Positions 44,896-54,044 of a DNA stretch of 64,000 nt are shown here, one piece after another (within the stretch, counting starts at the first letter, position 1; every line of letters starts with the position of its first letter). Location: assembly GCF_001886695.1 (NCBI RefSeq), contig NZ_CP018097.1, positions 1,054,001-1,118,000 on the forward strand, given 5' to 3'. Below the pieces are notes generated by a model. That model had not been told where the DNA came from and did no database searches. It worked only from the letters and a program-made list of their open reading frames with translations. The DNA comes from Aurantiacibacter gangjinensis (lineage in GTDB: Bacteria; Pseudomonadota; Alphaproteobacteria; Sphingomonadales; Sphingomonadaceae). Position numbers and translations under genes: made by a program.

Positions 44896-45360
44896 TCAGC
44901 TCGTGGCACGCGCGCAATATTGCTCGACGCTAAGAGCCAGTTCCTCTTCGCTCGGCCCTTCAGTCTCAGCTTCCGCAGCTTCGCGTTCGGCGTCGATCTC
45001 CGCCTGCATTGCATCGACATCGATAAAGGTGGCACGGCCAAGCGCCGCATAGGCCTCGCGCTGGCGCGCCGCGCTTTCATCGAGACGGGCCTGCAGCGCG
45101 TCCTTCAATTCCTGGTTCGCGCAGTTGGCGGCGATGATCTGCTCTTCGCTCAAACTGTCATCGAGCGTGGAGATGTACTGGATTTCCGGCCGCGCGGGCG
45201 GGGCGCGCTGGCTGTCGGGGACAAACAGCATAAAGATGCAAAAGGTCGCCGCCATGGCGACGCCGAGGATTTGCCAGCGATGCGGTGTCGGCTGCTGCCA
45301 GTGATCGCGGAAATCCACGACCGCGCGCTTGGGAGAAATCCTGCTGAAGAATCCTTTCAT
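44896..45360 (-). CDS. Hypothetical single-pass membrane protein
   Basis: This 154-residue protein has a basic N-terminus, one membrane segment (about 30-48; ILGVAMAATFCIFMLFV) and a charged helical tail (about 70-150) rich in Glu and Ala that looks like a coiled coil. It lies five bases before ribD on the same strand and is probably co-transcribed. No family is recognised. Confidence 0.65.
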   Translation of the reverse strand: MKGFFSRISPKRAVVDFRDHWQQPTPHRWQILGVAMAATFCIFMLFVPDSQRAPPARPEIQYISTLDDSLSEEQIIAANCANQELKDALQARLDESAARQREAYAALGRATFIDVDAMQAEIDAEREAAEAETEGPSEEELALSVEQYCARATS

Positions 45361-45418
45361 AGGCGGCTAGATAGGGCGGTCCGGGGCGTAGCGCCAGAGC
45401 GGGTGTTGCGCGGTGCGG

Positions 45419-46153
45419 CTAGCCGAATGCGGCGTAGAGGCCGCGGCCCTCTCGTTTCAGCCAGCCATCGGCCTCGCCGATCACGCCTTCGAACAGGTCG
45501 CCGAGCAGGCGATGGAAGGCGGGCGAATGGTCGAAATGGACAAGGTGCGCGACCTCGTGCGCGACGACCGAGCGGCGCACATGGTCGGGCGCCATCACCA
45601 GCCGCCAATTGATGCGGATGCAGCGCCCGGTCCTGTTGTTGCCCGAGCATGATCCCCAGCGCCGCTGCGCGCGCGACAGGCGAAGCTGCGGGGCAGGCAG
45701 TCCGGCGCGCTCGCAATAGAAGGCGAGGTCTTCGCCCGCGAGGCGTAGTGCCTCACCTTCCAGCCAGCGCTGTACGCGGGCTTGCAATCGGTCGCGCGGT
45801 CCGCCGACGGTCAGGACACTATCGGCCAGCTGCGGCGTGCGGCCCAAGGCCTTGTTCCAGACGATGCGCAGCGACGTTCCGAGGAAAGGGATGGTGGAGC
45901 CGTCCGTAAGGGCCAGCCGCTCGGGCACCTTTGTCACTTGCCGAGCGATCCAGTCGGTGCGGGCCTGCGCAAAGGCCAGCGCGTCGCGGGTGCGACCCCA
46001 GGTGGGCAGCGTAATGCGAAGTTCGCTGCCATCGGGCGCGAGCCGCATGGTCAGCCGCTTGGCGCGCGCATGGCGGCGGATGGCGATGGGGAGGTTGCGG
46101 CCGTCCACTTCGACGGCAGGGTTCTGGTGATCGTCGCGCAGCCAGTCGATCAT
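45419..46153 (-). CDS. YgjP-like (DUF45/WLM) metallopeptidase
   Basis: This 244-residue protein ends with VVAHEVAHLVHFDHSPAFH, where HExxH plus a downstream His form a zinc site, and has the family segment RRWGSCSGNNRTGRCIRINWRLVMAP (by position 169-194). These YgjP/UPF0227-type proteins are cytoplasmic, and their substrates are poorly known. It overlaps the end of the YcgN gene by four bases (ATGA). Confidence 0.9.
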   Translation of the reverse strand: MIDWLRDDHQNPAVEVDGRNLPIAIRRHARAKRLTMRLAPDGSELRITLPTWGRTRDALAFAQARTDWIARQVTKVPERLALTDGSTIPFLGTSLRIVWNKALGRTPQLADSVLTVGGPRDRLQARVQRWLEGEALRLAGEDLAFYCERAGLPAPQLRLSRAQRRWGSCSGNNRTGRCIRINWRLVMAPDHVRRSVVAHEVAHLVHFDHSPAFHRLLGDLFEGVIGEADGWLKREGRGLYAAFG

Positions 46154-46620
46154 GGGGCGTCACTCGCAAAACCGTCTTGGTCATCGTCCCAATCGACAAT
46201 GTGATGTTCCAGTGGCCCTGCCTGCGCTTCGCTCACCACCCGGCCTGCCACGCTCACGCCTGCCGCCACCATGGCATCACGGCTGCCGGTGTGAAGGTGG
46301 TGCCAATCCGGTATCGGTTTGCCCTCGGCCCGCAAGCGGTAGGTGCAGCTAGAGGGCAGCCACGGCACTTCGCGCACCAGCTTGGGCGTCAGGCGCAGGC
46401 AGTCGGGCACGAACGCCTTGCGATGGCGATAATCGCGGCATTGTGCCGTGCCGGTGTCGAGCAGCTTGCAGGCAACATTCGTCTCCGCGATTTCGCCGGT
46501 ATCGGCATCTTCCAGCTTGTGCAGGCAGCATCTGCCGCAGCCATCGCACAGCGCCTCCCACTCGGCGCGGCTGAGATCACCGAGATCGAGCTCCCAGAAG
46601 CGATCCCTCAACGCACCCAC
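46150..46620 (-). CDS. YcgN family cysteine-cluster protein (UPF0260)
   Basis: This 156-residue protein has the conserved Cys-rich patterns LCDGCGRCCLHKL, then CKLLDTGTAQCRDYRHRK and VPDCLRL, matching YcgN, which is thought to bind a metal or cluster. It overlaps the SCO gene by 13 bases and the metallopeptidase gene by four, making a compact three-gene unit. Function is not established. Confidence 0.92.
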   Translation of the reverse strand: MGALRDRFWELDLGDLSRAEWEALCDGCGRCCLHKLEDADTGEIAETNVACKLLDTGTAQCRDYRHRKAFVPDCLRLTPKLVREVPWLPSSCTYRLRAEGKPIPDWHHLHTGSRDAMVAAGVSVAGRVVSEAQAGPLEHHIVDWDDDQDGFASDAP

Positions 46621-47213
46621 TTTTCCAGTTCCGCTGCCACGGCTTCCGCCGATTGTTCCACCGGGATGGGCGCCATGGGCTCTCCCTCACGGTCCACCAG
46701 ATACCCGATGCTGGGATGGTTGATGTCGTATTCGCCGCCCTCATTCAGCGCTTCGATCCGCTGGTAGGAGAAGAAGAAATTGGCAGCCGCTGTCTCGATC
46801 TGTTCGGGCGTGCCGGTCAGGCCGATCACGTCTTCGGAGAAAGCGGCGGCAAACTGGCCGACCCGTTCGGGCGTGTCGCGCTCCGGATCGACGGTGATGA
46901 AAATGGGCTGCACTGCATCGGCGAGGTCAGGATTGGCTTCTACGAACTGGTCGTAGCCGCGCATCATGCGCTGCATGTCGAACGGGCAGACATTGGGGCA
47001 ATAGGCATAGCCGAAATAGATCAGTTGGTAGCGCCCTGCAAAATCGGTGTTGCGCACCGGTTCGCCGTCCGAATTGATCAGCTCGTACTCGCCGGTCAGC
47101 GCGCTATTGTAGAATGGCGCATCCTCTATCGGCGCGCGACTAGCGGACGCATCGCAGCCTGCCAGCGCAAGCGCGGCGGCGACGGTTGAAACTACGGCTA
47201 AACGTGCAGACAT
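46608..47213 (-). CDS. SCO1/SenC family copper chaperone lipoprotein
   Basis: This 201-residue lipoprotein starts at 47213 (MSARLAVVST) and has a lipobox LAGC (Cys20). The thioredoxin-like domain has the copper-binding CPNVC (Cys72, Cys76) and the distal His in DINHPSIGYL. It is known to help deliver copper to the CuA site of cytochrome c oxidase or to act in redox defence. A longer frame to 47315 is rejected because it lacks a signal and crosses the divergent promoter. Confidence 0.94.
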   Translation of the reverse strand: MSARLAVVSTVAAALALAGCDASASRAPIEDAPFYNSALTGEYELINSDGEPVRNTDFAGRYQLIYFGYAYCPNVCPFDMQRMMRGYDQFVEANPDLADAVQPIFITVDPERDTPERVGQFAAAFSEDVIGLTGTPEQIETAAANFFFSYQRIEALNEGGEYDINHPSIGYLVDREGEPMAPIPVEQSAEAVAAELEKWVR

Positions 47214-47316
47214 GACGCATCGTTCATGGTCTGCTAACGGCAGAGTCGCAAGCATAGTTCGCACTGCCCGGGGGGCTTTCGCGGCATTTTTTGGATTTTT
47301 CGGGAGAACCAGCAAA

Positions 47317-47928
47317 GTGGTTCGCGCTTCGTTTCGTTCAGTTGTTTTCGCGTCTCTGGCGCTGGCCTTCGCTGCCCCTGCATCGGCGCAGTTCTATTCC
47401 GAAGGCTTCGAGTTCCTGGAAGCGGTGAAAGACCGCAACGGCACCGACGCGACCGAGATGCTCAATCGCCCGGGCACGCAGATCGTCAATGCGCGCGATA
47501 TCACTTCGGGCGAGACGGGCCTGCACATCGTCACCGCGCGGCGAGACCTGCAATGGGTGCGCTTCCTGCTGCAGGAAGGGGCCAATCCCAACATCGCAGA
47601 CAATGCCGGGCGCACGCCGCTGATCCTCGCTGCCGAGCTGGGTTTCATCGAAGCGGTTGAGGCCCTGATCCGCGGGGGGGCGCGGGTGGATGTGGCCAAT
47701 TCCACCGGCGAGACGCCGCTGATTTCCGCGGTGCATGCCCGCAATGTCGACCTGATCGAAGTGCTGGTGGAGAACGGCGCGGACCCCGATGTCACGGACA
47801 ATACGGGCCGTTCCGCGCGCGATTATGCCAGCATGGGCAATGTTTCGCGCCGTGTGCTGACCGCGATCGAATCCGGCGATAACGACGGTGACGACGGCGA
47901 AGGCCGCACTTACGGGCCGGTTTTCTGA
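47317..47928 (+). CDS. Exported ankyrin-repeat protein
   Basis: This 203-residue protein starts at GTG 47317, ten bases after GGGAGA; an ATG at 47212 overlaps the divergent SCO start and is unlikely. A signal peptide ends AAPASAQF. Four ankyrin repeats follow (about 60-190) with the typical TPLILAAELGFIEAVEALI and GADPDVTD patterns. The tail is acidic. It is translationally coupled with COQ9, sharing one base of stop and start (TGATG). Likely periplasmic; binding partner unknown. Confidence 0.88.
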   Translation: MVRASFRSVVFASLALAFAAPASAQFYSEGFEFLEAVKDRNGTDATEMLNRPGTQIVNARDITSGETGLHIVTARRDLQWVRFLLQEGANPNIADNAGRTPLILAAELGFIEAVEALIRGGARVDVANSTGETPLISAVHARNVDLIEVLVENGADPDVTDNTGRSARDYASMGNVSRRVLTAIESGDNDGDDGEGRTYGPVF

Positions 47929-48620
47929 TGGCTGAGACCGCCGATCTCTCAAATGCGACGCTGGACGAACTGCGCGTCGCACTCGCGCCGGAGATTGCAG
48001 TGTCCGCCATGTTCGATGGCTGGACCGAAGCGGCGCTGCTTTCGGCGGCGGAAATGGCCGATGTGGAACCGGCCGTGGCGAAACTGGCGTTCAAAGATAG
48101 CGGCGGCATCAGCGGGCGCGTCAGCGCGATGGCGATGATCGATGCGTGGATCGCCTCGGTCGACCAGAAGATGGAAGCCGAATTCGCCGACGGTCGCCTC
48201 GACAATATGCCTATCCGCGAGCGTATCCGCTCCCTCGTGCAGTTCCGCCTGGACGCGATCGAGGGCCTGGAAGAGGCGCTGCGCCGGGCAACGGCCGTCC
48301 AGGCCATGCCGCAAAACGTCGCCCGCGCACTGCGCCAAGGCTGGTCCAGCGCGGACAAGATTTGGCGCTTGGCGGGCGATACGGCCGCCGACTACAACCA
48401 CTACACGAAGCGCGCGATCCTCGCCTCCATCTATGCCGCCACGCTGGCAGTATTCGTGGAGGACGATAGCGAGGACAAGGCCGATACCCGCGCCTTTCTC
48501 GACCGCCGTATCGAAGGCGTGATGAAGTTCGAAAAGGCCAAGGCGCAATTGCTGGGCAAGGACCGCGAGAGCTTCGATTTCGCGCGTTTCCTCGGCCGGT
48601 TGCGGTATCCGCAGGACTGA
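47928..48620 (+). CDS. COQ9 family ubiquinone biosynthesis protein
   Basis: This 230-residue protein matches the alphaproteobacterial COQ9 family: DELRVALAPEIAVSAMFDGW, RERIRSLVQFRLDA, SADKIWRLAGDTAADYNHYTKR (by position 142-163) and the closing FLGRLRYP. In mitochondria COQ9 is known as a lipid-binding TetR-fold protein that helps COQ7 hydroxylate ubiquinone precursors. Its C-terminal signature WRLAGD..D.N.Y is well conserved here. Confidence 0.93.
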   Translation: MAETADLSNATLDELRVALAPEIAVSAMFDGWTEAALLSAAEMADVEPAVAKLAFKDSGGISGRVSAMAMIDAWIASVDQKMEAEFADGRLDNMPIRERIRSLVQFRLDAIEGLEEALRRATAVQAMPQNVARALRQGWSSADKIWRLAGDTAADYNHYTKRAILASIYAATLAVFVEDDSEDKADTRAFLDRRIEGVMKFEKAKAQLLGKDRESFDFARFLGRLRYPQD

Positions 48621-48719
48621 GTTTGCGTTCCGGTCCGGCATCCGCCGGACCATCCTCGCCGCTATTCGCTTCGGACTGCGCGCCCAGACAGGCAAGCTCT
48701 GGCTCCTTCTCTCTCTCTA

Positions 48720-48736
48720 TTGATAATCAGTTGCAA
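48720..48736. promoter_or_regulatory. Possible Fur box upstream of feoA
   Basis: TTGATAATCAGTTGCAA at 48720-48736 is a partial palindrome: 10 of 17 positions match its reverse complement. It lies 30 bases before the chosen feoA start. Iron-transport genes are usually repressed by a Fur-type regulator binding such AT-rich dyads. The match is by eye only. Confidence 0.4.
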
Positions 48737-48766
48737 TACGCAGCGCGGTCTGGCACGCCGCCGCGC

Positions 48767-49018
48767 GTGATTAGCGACCTGACCCTCGACATGCTCGAGC
48801 CCCTCGACCGGGCGGAGATTACTTCCGTCAATTGGGATTCTCTGGCCCCCGAAGAGGCCAAGCGCCTGCGCGCGCTGGGCATCGACGAAGGCGCACGTAT
48901 CGCCATCGCCCATCGCGGCGTCTTCATCGGCAAAGACCCGATCGCGCTAATGGTGGGCCGTATGAATGTCGCGATCCGCCGCGTCCACGCCCGCGCCATG
49001 TCGGTGAAGCTGGTATGA
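48767..49018 (+). CDS. feoA: FeoA family ferrous iron transport protein
   Basis: This 83-residue SH3-like protein has the FeoA pattern LEPLDRAEITSVNW, RLRALGIDEGARI and MVGRMNVAIRRVHARAM. The start is not certain: GTG at 48767 keeps the typical length and leaves room for the possible Fur box, ATG at 48791 is the alternative, and longer forms from 48623 are unlikely. It overlaps feoB by four bases (ATGA). FeoA is known to assist FeoB in Fe2+ import. Confidence 0.85.
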   Translation: MISDLTLDMLEPLDRAEITSVNWDSLAPEEAKRLRALGIDEGARIAIAHRGVFIGKDPIALMVGRMNVAIRRVHARAMSVKLV

Positions 49019-50868
49019 GCGATACGCAGCTGCGCAAGGTGGCGCTGGTCGGCAATCCCAATGCCGGCAAGAGTGCGCTGTTCAATGCGCTGACGGGCGC
49101 GCGGCAGAAGATCGCCAATTATCCGGGCGTCACGGTGGAGCGAAAGGCGGGCCGCATGGCGTTGCCGGGCGGCGGGGCTGTCGAATTGGTCGACCTGCCC
49201 GGCTCCTATTCGCTCGATCCGTCCAGCCCGGATGAGGAAGTTACCCGGCAAGTGGTGCAGGGCGAGTTTCCCGGTGAGGATGCACCCGACGCGCTCGTTG
49301 TGGTGGTGGATGCCGCCAATCTCGAACAGCACCTCGTTTTCGCGCAGGAACTGGTGGCACTGGGCCGACCGACCGTGGTGGCCCTCAACATGATCGACCT
49401 CGCAGAGCGCGATGGCCTCATGATCGATGCAGGCGCGCTATCCGATGCGCTGGGCGTGCCGGTGGTCCCCACCGTCGCCGTGCGCCGCCGCGGGCTGGAC
49501 GAGCTGACAAAAGCTATCGAAGGTGCTGGCTCGCAGGATTTCGGCCAGCGCCACGCTGTGGCCGAACTTACCATGACGGAGCGGCGGCTCGCGGCGCGCA
49601 ATATCGCCAAGGGCGCGATCATCTCCGAAAGCGGCGAGCATCGCCTGCATGCCAGCCTCGACAAGGTGCTGCTGCATCCGTGGCTCGGCCCCGTCATCCT
49701 GTTCGGCCTGCTGTTCGTGGTCTTCCAGGCGGTGTTCGCCTGGGCCGACCCTTTCATCGGCCTGATCGAAGGCGCGATAGAAGGTGTGAGCGCGGGCGTA
49801 GAAGCCAGCCTTGCAGAAGGCTTCGTGCGCGAGTTTCTGGTGCAGGGCGTGCTGGCGGGCGTGGGCAGCGTGGTCGTGTTCTTGCCGCAGATTATCATCC
49901 TGTTCGCCTTCATTCTCGCTATGGAGCAATCGGGTTATATGGCGCGTGCCGCCTTCCTCATGGACCGGATGATGGCCAGCGTCGGCCTGTCGGGCCGCAG
50001 CTTCATTCCGCTGCTTTCCAGTTTCGCCTGCGCCATTCCCGGCATCATGGCGACCCGCTCCATCGCCGACCCGAAGGACCGGCTGACCACCATCCTCATT
50101 GCGCCGCTGATGACCTGTTCGGCGCGTCTCCCCGTTTATGCCATCATCATCGCGGCCTTCATCCCCAACACCATGGTCGCGCCGTTCGTGGGCCTTCAGG
50201 GGCTGGTGCTTTTCGGCCTCTACGTCTTCGGCATTATCGGCGCGATGATCGTGGCGCTGGTGCTGCGGCGTACGGTAACCAAGGGTGCGGCGAGCGGCTT
50301 CATCATGGAGCTGCCGCGCTACCAGTTGCCGCCCATCCGCGACCTGCTGATCGGCCTGTGGCAGCGCGCCTGGGTCTTCCTGCGGCGCGCCGGCACGATC
50401 ATCTTTGCCGCCACCATCGCACTTTGGGTGCTGCTGAGCTTTCCCGAGGCGGAGCCTGGCGAGAGCCAGCTCGATGCCAGTATCGCCGGTCAGGTTGCGG
50501 ATGGCATGCATGTTGTGCTGGCGCCCATCGGCTTTAACCGCGAGATCAGCCTTGCGATCATCCCGGCCATGGCCGCGCGCGAAGTGGCGGTATCCGCGCT
50601 GGCGACCACCTACGCCGTGGAGGCCGAGGACGAAGAGGCCGAGGCGGAGGGCCTGACCGAACGCTTGCAGGCGGGCTGGAGCCTGCCCACGGCGCTCGCC
50701 TTCCTCGCCTGGTTCGTGTTCGCGCCGCAATGCATCAGCACCATTGCCGTGGCGCGGCGCGAGACCAATGGCTGGAAGTGGCCCATCGTGATGGTCGTCT
50801 ACCTTTTCGCGCTGGCCTATGTGGCGGCAGGCGCGACCTATTGGGGCGCGACGGCGCTGGGGTTGTAG
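49015..50868 (+). CDS. feoB: Ferrous iron transporter FeoB
   Basis: This 617-residue inner-membrane protein has an N-terminal G domain with G1 GNPNAGKSAL, G3 DLPGSYSLD and G4 NMIDLAE, and then about nine to ten membrane segments from residue 220. The gate motifs LLSSFACAIPGIMATR and APQCISTIAV contain the conserved Cys residues. It imports Fe2+. At 617 residues it is shorter than E. coli FeoB (about 770), typical of the shorter alphaproteobacterial form. The start at 49015 overlaps feoA. Confidence 0.95.
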   Translation: MSDTQLRKVALVGNPNAGKSALFNALTGARQKIANYPGVTVERKAGRMALPGGGAVELVDLPGSYSLDPSSPDEEVTRQVVQGEFPGEDAPDALVVVVDAANLEQHLVFAQELVALGRPTVVALNMIDLAERDGLMIDAGALSDALGVPVVPTVAVRRRGLDELTKAIEGAGSQDFGQRHAVAELTMTERRLAARNIAKGAIISESGEHRLHASLDKVLLHPWLGPVILFGLLFVVFQAVFAWADPFIGLIEGAIEGVSAGVEASLAEGFVREFLVQGVLAGVGSVVVFLPQIIILFAFILAMEQSGYMARAAFLMDRMMASVGLSGRSFIPLLSSFACAIPGIMATRSIADPKDRLTTILIAPLMTCSARLPVYAIIIAAFIPNTMVAPFVGLQGLVLFGLYVFGIIGAMIVALVLRRTVTKGAASGFIMELPRYQLPPIRDLLIGLWQRAWVFLRRAGTIIFAATIALWVLLSFPEAEPGESQLDASIAGQVADGMHVVLAPIGFNREISLAIIPAMAAREVAVSALATTYAVEAEDEEAEAEGLTERLQAGWSLPTALAFLAWFVFAPQCISTIAVARRETNGWKWPIVMVVYLFALAYVAAGATYWGATALGL

Positions 50869-50967
50869 CCGTTTCCCCAGAAGTCTGGTCCATTTCCGGT
50901 GAAGCACCTAGCGACTCGCAAGGCGGCTCGCTAAGCCAAGCGGGAATCGGAACAAGAGGATGAAATC

Positions 50968-51510
50968 ATGGCGGGCTCTCTCAACAAGGTCATGCTGATC
51001 GGCAATCTGGGCGCGGACCCGGAAGTGCGCAGCTTCCAGAATGGCGGCAAGGTCGCCAACCTTCGCATCGCCACCAGCGAGACGTGGAAGGATCGCGAGG
51101 GCCAGCGGCAGGAACGCACCGAGTGGCACACCGTCGCCATCTTCTCCGAAGGGCTGGTGCGGGTCGCCGAAAGCTATCTGAAAAAGGGCAGCAAGGTCTT
51201 CGTAGAGGGCCAGTTGCAGACCCGCAAATGGCAGGACCAGAACGGCCAAGATCGCTATTCCACCGAAGTGGTGCTGCGCGGTTTCAACGGCACGCTCACC
51301 ATGCTGGACGGTCGCGGTGAAGGCGGCGGCGGCGGTGGCAGTAGCGGCGGTTTTGGCGGGGGCGGTGCCGGCTATGGCGATCGCGGCCAAAGCGGCGGCG
51401 GATCGGGCGGCGGCTTCGGCGGTAACGATTCTAATGGCAATGGCGGCGGCAATGGCGGCTCGGGCGGCGCCTCGAACTACGACGATCTGGACGACGATAT
51501 TCCGTTCTGA
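50968..51510 (+). CDS. ssb: Single-stranded DNA-binding protein
   Basis: This 180-residue protein has the OB-fold opening [20 protein letters not shown], a Gly-rich linker (about 118-170) and the acidic tip DDDIPF that recruits replication and repair partners. It has an AGAGGATG-type ribosome-binding site. It appears to be a single-gene unit ended by the terminator at 51544-51569. Confidence 0.97.
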   Translation: MAGSLNKVMLIGNLGADPEVRSFQNGGKVANLRIATSETWKDREGQRQERTEWHTVAIFSEGLVRVAESYLKKGSKVFVEGQLQTRKWQDQNGQDRYSTEVVLRGFNGTLTMLDGRGEGGGGGGSSGGFGGGGAGYGDRGQSGGGSGGGFGGNDSNGNGGGNGGSGGASNYDDLDDDIPF

Positions 51511-51543
51511 TTGCTTGACAAAGTTGACATCGTGACGATGGCG

Positions 51544-51569
51544 AAAAGGCGGGTTTTGTCCCGCCTTTT
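51544..51569 (+). terminator. Intrinsic terminator of ssb
   Basis: AAAAGGCGGG and CCCGCCTTTT form a 10-bp stem around TTTTGT, ending in a T-run. Because the stem is symmetrical it may also serve the convergent esterase gene. Confidence 0.85.
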
Positions 51570-51701
51570 CAGTGCCTTGCACCGATTTGGCGAAGTTGAC
51601 ACTTGGCCGGAAATGGCGAGGAAAACGAAGACGCTTACGATGTGAAAGAGCGAGGCGTCGCCCTGCCTGCTCGTCGCGCCTGTAGGAAAGTCGCTTTCCA
51701 G

Positions 51702-52625
51702 TCAGGCCAGCAGCCAGCCGAGCAGATCGTCCATCTGGTAGGCCGTCTGCGCGAAGGCGTGGCCCGCATGGTAGACCTCGGTGCGCAAATGCTCTCCGCG
51801 CTCCCAGCCGAGCTGCGCAAGCCGACCCGCTATGGCGAACTGGTAGGGCGCCATGCCGGCATCCATCATCTGCGTGCCGTGGTCGAGCCATAGCCGCCTG
51901 CCACCGGGCGCGCCGATTTGTGCGAAATAGTCTGCCCATTGCTCCGCCAGCCCGGCATGGTCGATCATGCGCTCGTCATAGATCGGCCAGTTGGGCGACA
52001 TGCACGCGCCGCGACCGAAGCTGCCTTGCGCCTCGACGAAGATCGCGCCAGCCATCACACCTGCCACGCTGGCGCCGAATATGGCCGTGTCGAGTCTGCC
52101 CGGCCGGGTGCGATAGCGCGTATCGACATACGGTTTCAGCTCGCCTTCCAGCCACGCGATGAAAGATGCCGAGCGCAAACGGTCGGCACCGACGCGGGCG
52201 AGGTCACGTTCGACGACCGCGCGCACGGTATCGCTTGCGCCATCATAAATCGCCTGCGGCATATATTGCACGAAGCGCTCGTCACCGAGATTATCGATCG
52301 CGACGATCAGGTGCGGCTCGACCCGCCCCGCATCGGCAAGCTGCGCCATCCGCGTATCGACGGCGAAATTGGCACCTTCTGCGTCATCGGCGAAGGCCCA
52401 TTGACCGTCCAGCACATACAGCACCGGATAACGCCGCATGTCCATATCGTAGCCCGGCGGCAACCAGATGCGGATGCGCGGGCTCTGGTTTGGCCAGCGA
52501 TCGTCCAGCGTTTCGATCCGCGCGAAGAGGAGGGATCGGGGCAGGGGCGCATTTGCGACGAGCGCTGTTCCAACGGTCGCCAGCCCGCTGGCCAGCACCG
52601 TTCGGCGGTCGAGAATGAGAGGCAT
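51702..52625 (-). CDS. Alpha/beta hydrolase of the esterase D family, exported
   Basis: This 307-residue protein starts at 52625 (MPLILDRRTVLASGL); the twin Arg followed by a hydrophobic run suggests a Tat-type signal. The esterase fold has LPPGYDMDMRRYPVLYVLDG at the N-terminus, the nucleophile elbow IFGASVAGVM, an Asp in LWLDHGTQ and a His in YHAGHAFAQ. Such PF00756 enzymes hydrolyse acyl esters of sugars, siderophores or S-formylglutathione. Iron genes lie about 900 bases away, but no direct link is visible. Confidence 0.83.
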   Translation of the reverse strand: MPLILDRRTVLASGLATVGTALVANAPLPRSLLFARIETLDDRWPNQSPRIRIWLPPGYDMDMRRYPVLYVLDGQWAFADDAEGANFAVDTRMAQLADAGRVEPHLIVAIDNLGDERFVQYMPQAIYDGASDTVRAVVERDLARVGADRLRSASFIAWLEGELKPYVDTRYRTRPGRLDTAIFGASVAGVMAGAIFVEAQGSFGRGACMSPNWPIYDERMIDHAGLAEQWADYFAQIGAPGGRRLWLDHGTQMMDAGMAPYQFAIAGRLAQLGWERGEHLRTEVYHAGHAFAQTAYQMDDLLGWLLA

Positions 52626-52871
52626 CGCAGTATCCTTTTCGCGATCAATCGGCCTCGCCGCTGCCTGCCGGAGCGGCTGTCCTGGCAACGTCCACGCAAC
52701 TAACCATTCGCACAGGTTTGTCGATTCCCGTGCAGGCATTCCACATGGCGGGACGATTGGCAAAATCTTCGTCTAGCATCCGACCGTGGGGACATTCTGC
52801 ACGCGAGCCGGCTTTACGCGCTCGCCAAAATTGGTCAGACAGATTCGGAAGAGCTGGAAAGGATTATTGAG

Positions 52872-54032
52872 ATGGCGGGTTGCGCAACAAGAGTGCCTCT
52901 GATCGGCTTGCGCCGTGCAATCGGCTTGCTTTCGGCTGCTATGCTCCTCGCCATGGCCCTGCCGGCTGCGGCGCAATGGTACGGACCCTTGCCAAACCCG
53001 CCGCAGGGCGCCTTGCAACTCACACCGATCTGGACGCGCATCGCGGATCGCAATGGCGAAGCGGGCGGAACCGAAGTGGCCGTGATGACGCGTTACGGGC
53101 ACTATGTCGTCACCGGCTCCAAATATGATAACCAGATCATTCTCTGGCGGATGGATGATGCCTCCATCGTCTGGCGGCGGACAGTCGATCAGGAGGTTGA
53201 GGCCATCGCCTTTTCGCCCGACGGATCGCACTTCGTCGCCGTGGGCGAGGATGCCGTCATCCGCCTGATGCGCACCAGCGATGGCGAAACCGTGCAGGCC
53301 TTGCCGACCGATTTTGCGCTGGACAGCGTCGCGTGGTCGCATGGCGGCCAGACGGTGATCGCGGGCGAGGAGGATTCGGGCAACCTGCACATGTTCTCCG
53401 CCGATGCAGGGTTCGCGCGTCTCACGCCTTTGCGTGTTCTGGATGCCGGTCGCACGATCAACTCCATCGATTTTACATCAGACGATTCCCGCTTCGTGGC
53501 GGGCGGCGACGAAGGCGTGGTCCGGCTGTACGATACGGCAAGCGGCGAATCGCTGCGCCGTATGGAGCGGCATGACAGGTCCATCAAATCAGTGCGCTTT
53601 TCGCCCGATGACAGCCTGATTCTGTCCGGCGGTGCGGAAGGCACCACCAAGCTGTGGAATGCCGAGACGGGAGAACTCATCAAGAGCATGAACCAGCCCG
53701 GCTATATCGAGGCGGTGGAATTCGCGCCCGATGGCCGGCATTTCTTCGTGGGCGGCATGCCCATGCAGATCCGCGTGTTCAGGACCGCCGATTTCCTCAC
53801 CGGCATGCCGCGCCGCGACATGGACGACATTGCCGATCTCGGTCTGGTCCTCTCGATCCCGAGCTATTCGACGGAATACATCCACTTCCATGAAAGCGGT
53901 GCGATGGTGTCCGCCCATGAGGACGGGCTCGTGCGCACATGGCTGTGGACGTCCGACCCGACGATCAACCGCCGCAGCCATCTGGAGCTGCGTCGCCAGC
54001 AGGATGAGGCTGCCTCGCAGCGCGCGGATTAA
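52872..54032 (+). CDS. Exported WD40-repeat protein
   Basis: This 386-residue protein has a signal peptide (hydrophobic run to ALPAAAQW, about 35) and six to seven WD40 blades from about 65 to 345, with typical ends such as IILWRMDD, VVRLYDTASGE and TKLWNAETGE. It should form a periplasmic beta-propeller used for binding. It is a single-gene unit that converges with the CapA-like gene, with a 12-base gap. Partner unknown. Confidence 0.86.
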   Translation: MAGCATRVPLIGLRRAIGLLSAAMLLAMALPAAAQWYGPLPNPPQGALQLTPIWTRIADRNGEAGGTEVAVMTRYGHYVVTGSKYDNQIILWRMDDASIVWRRTVDQEVEAIAFSPDGSHFVAVGEDAVIRLMRTSDGETVQALPTDFALDSVAWSHGGQTVIAGEEDSGNLHMFSADAGFARLTPLRVLDAGRTINSIDFTSDDSRFVAGGDEGVVRLYDTASGESLRRMERHDRSIKSVRFSPDDSLILSGGAEGTTKLWNAETGELIKSMNQPGYIEAVEFAPDGRHFFVGGMPMQIRVFRTADFLTGMPRRDMDDIADLGLVLSIPSYSTEYIHFHESGAMVSAHEDGLVRTWLWTSDPTINRRSHLELRRQQDEAASQRAD

Positions 54033-54044
54033 TGGGCGGGGCCG

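Noticed and set aside
43145-45052. A 635-codon plus-strand frame over ribE and ribD.
   Set aside because: It is antisense to both riboflavin genes and shows no recognisable motif.
49438-50907. A 489-codon minus-strand frame over feoB.
   Set aside because: It is antisense to a well-supported FeoB gene and has no ribosome-binding site or family motif.
51330-51480. Repetitive GGCGGC-rich stretch, considered as a tandem repeat array.
   Set aside because: It encodes the Gly-rich linker of SSB in frame and has no regular period or spacers.
51511-51620. Two AAGTTGACA copies near the ssb terminator, considered as promoter or repeat elements.
   Set aside because: No fitting -10 box or downstream plus-strand gene is present; the copies are short.
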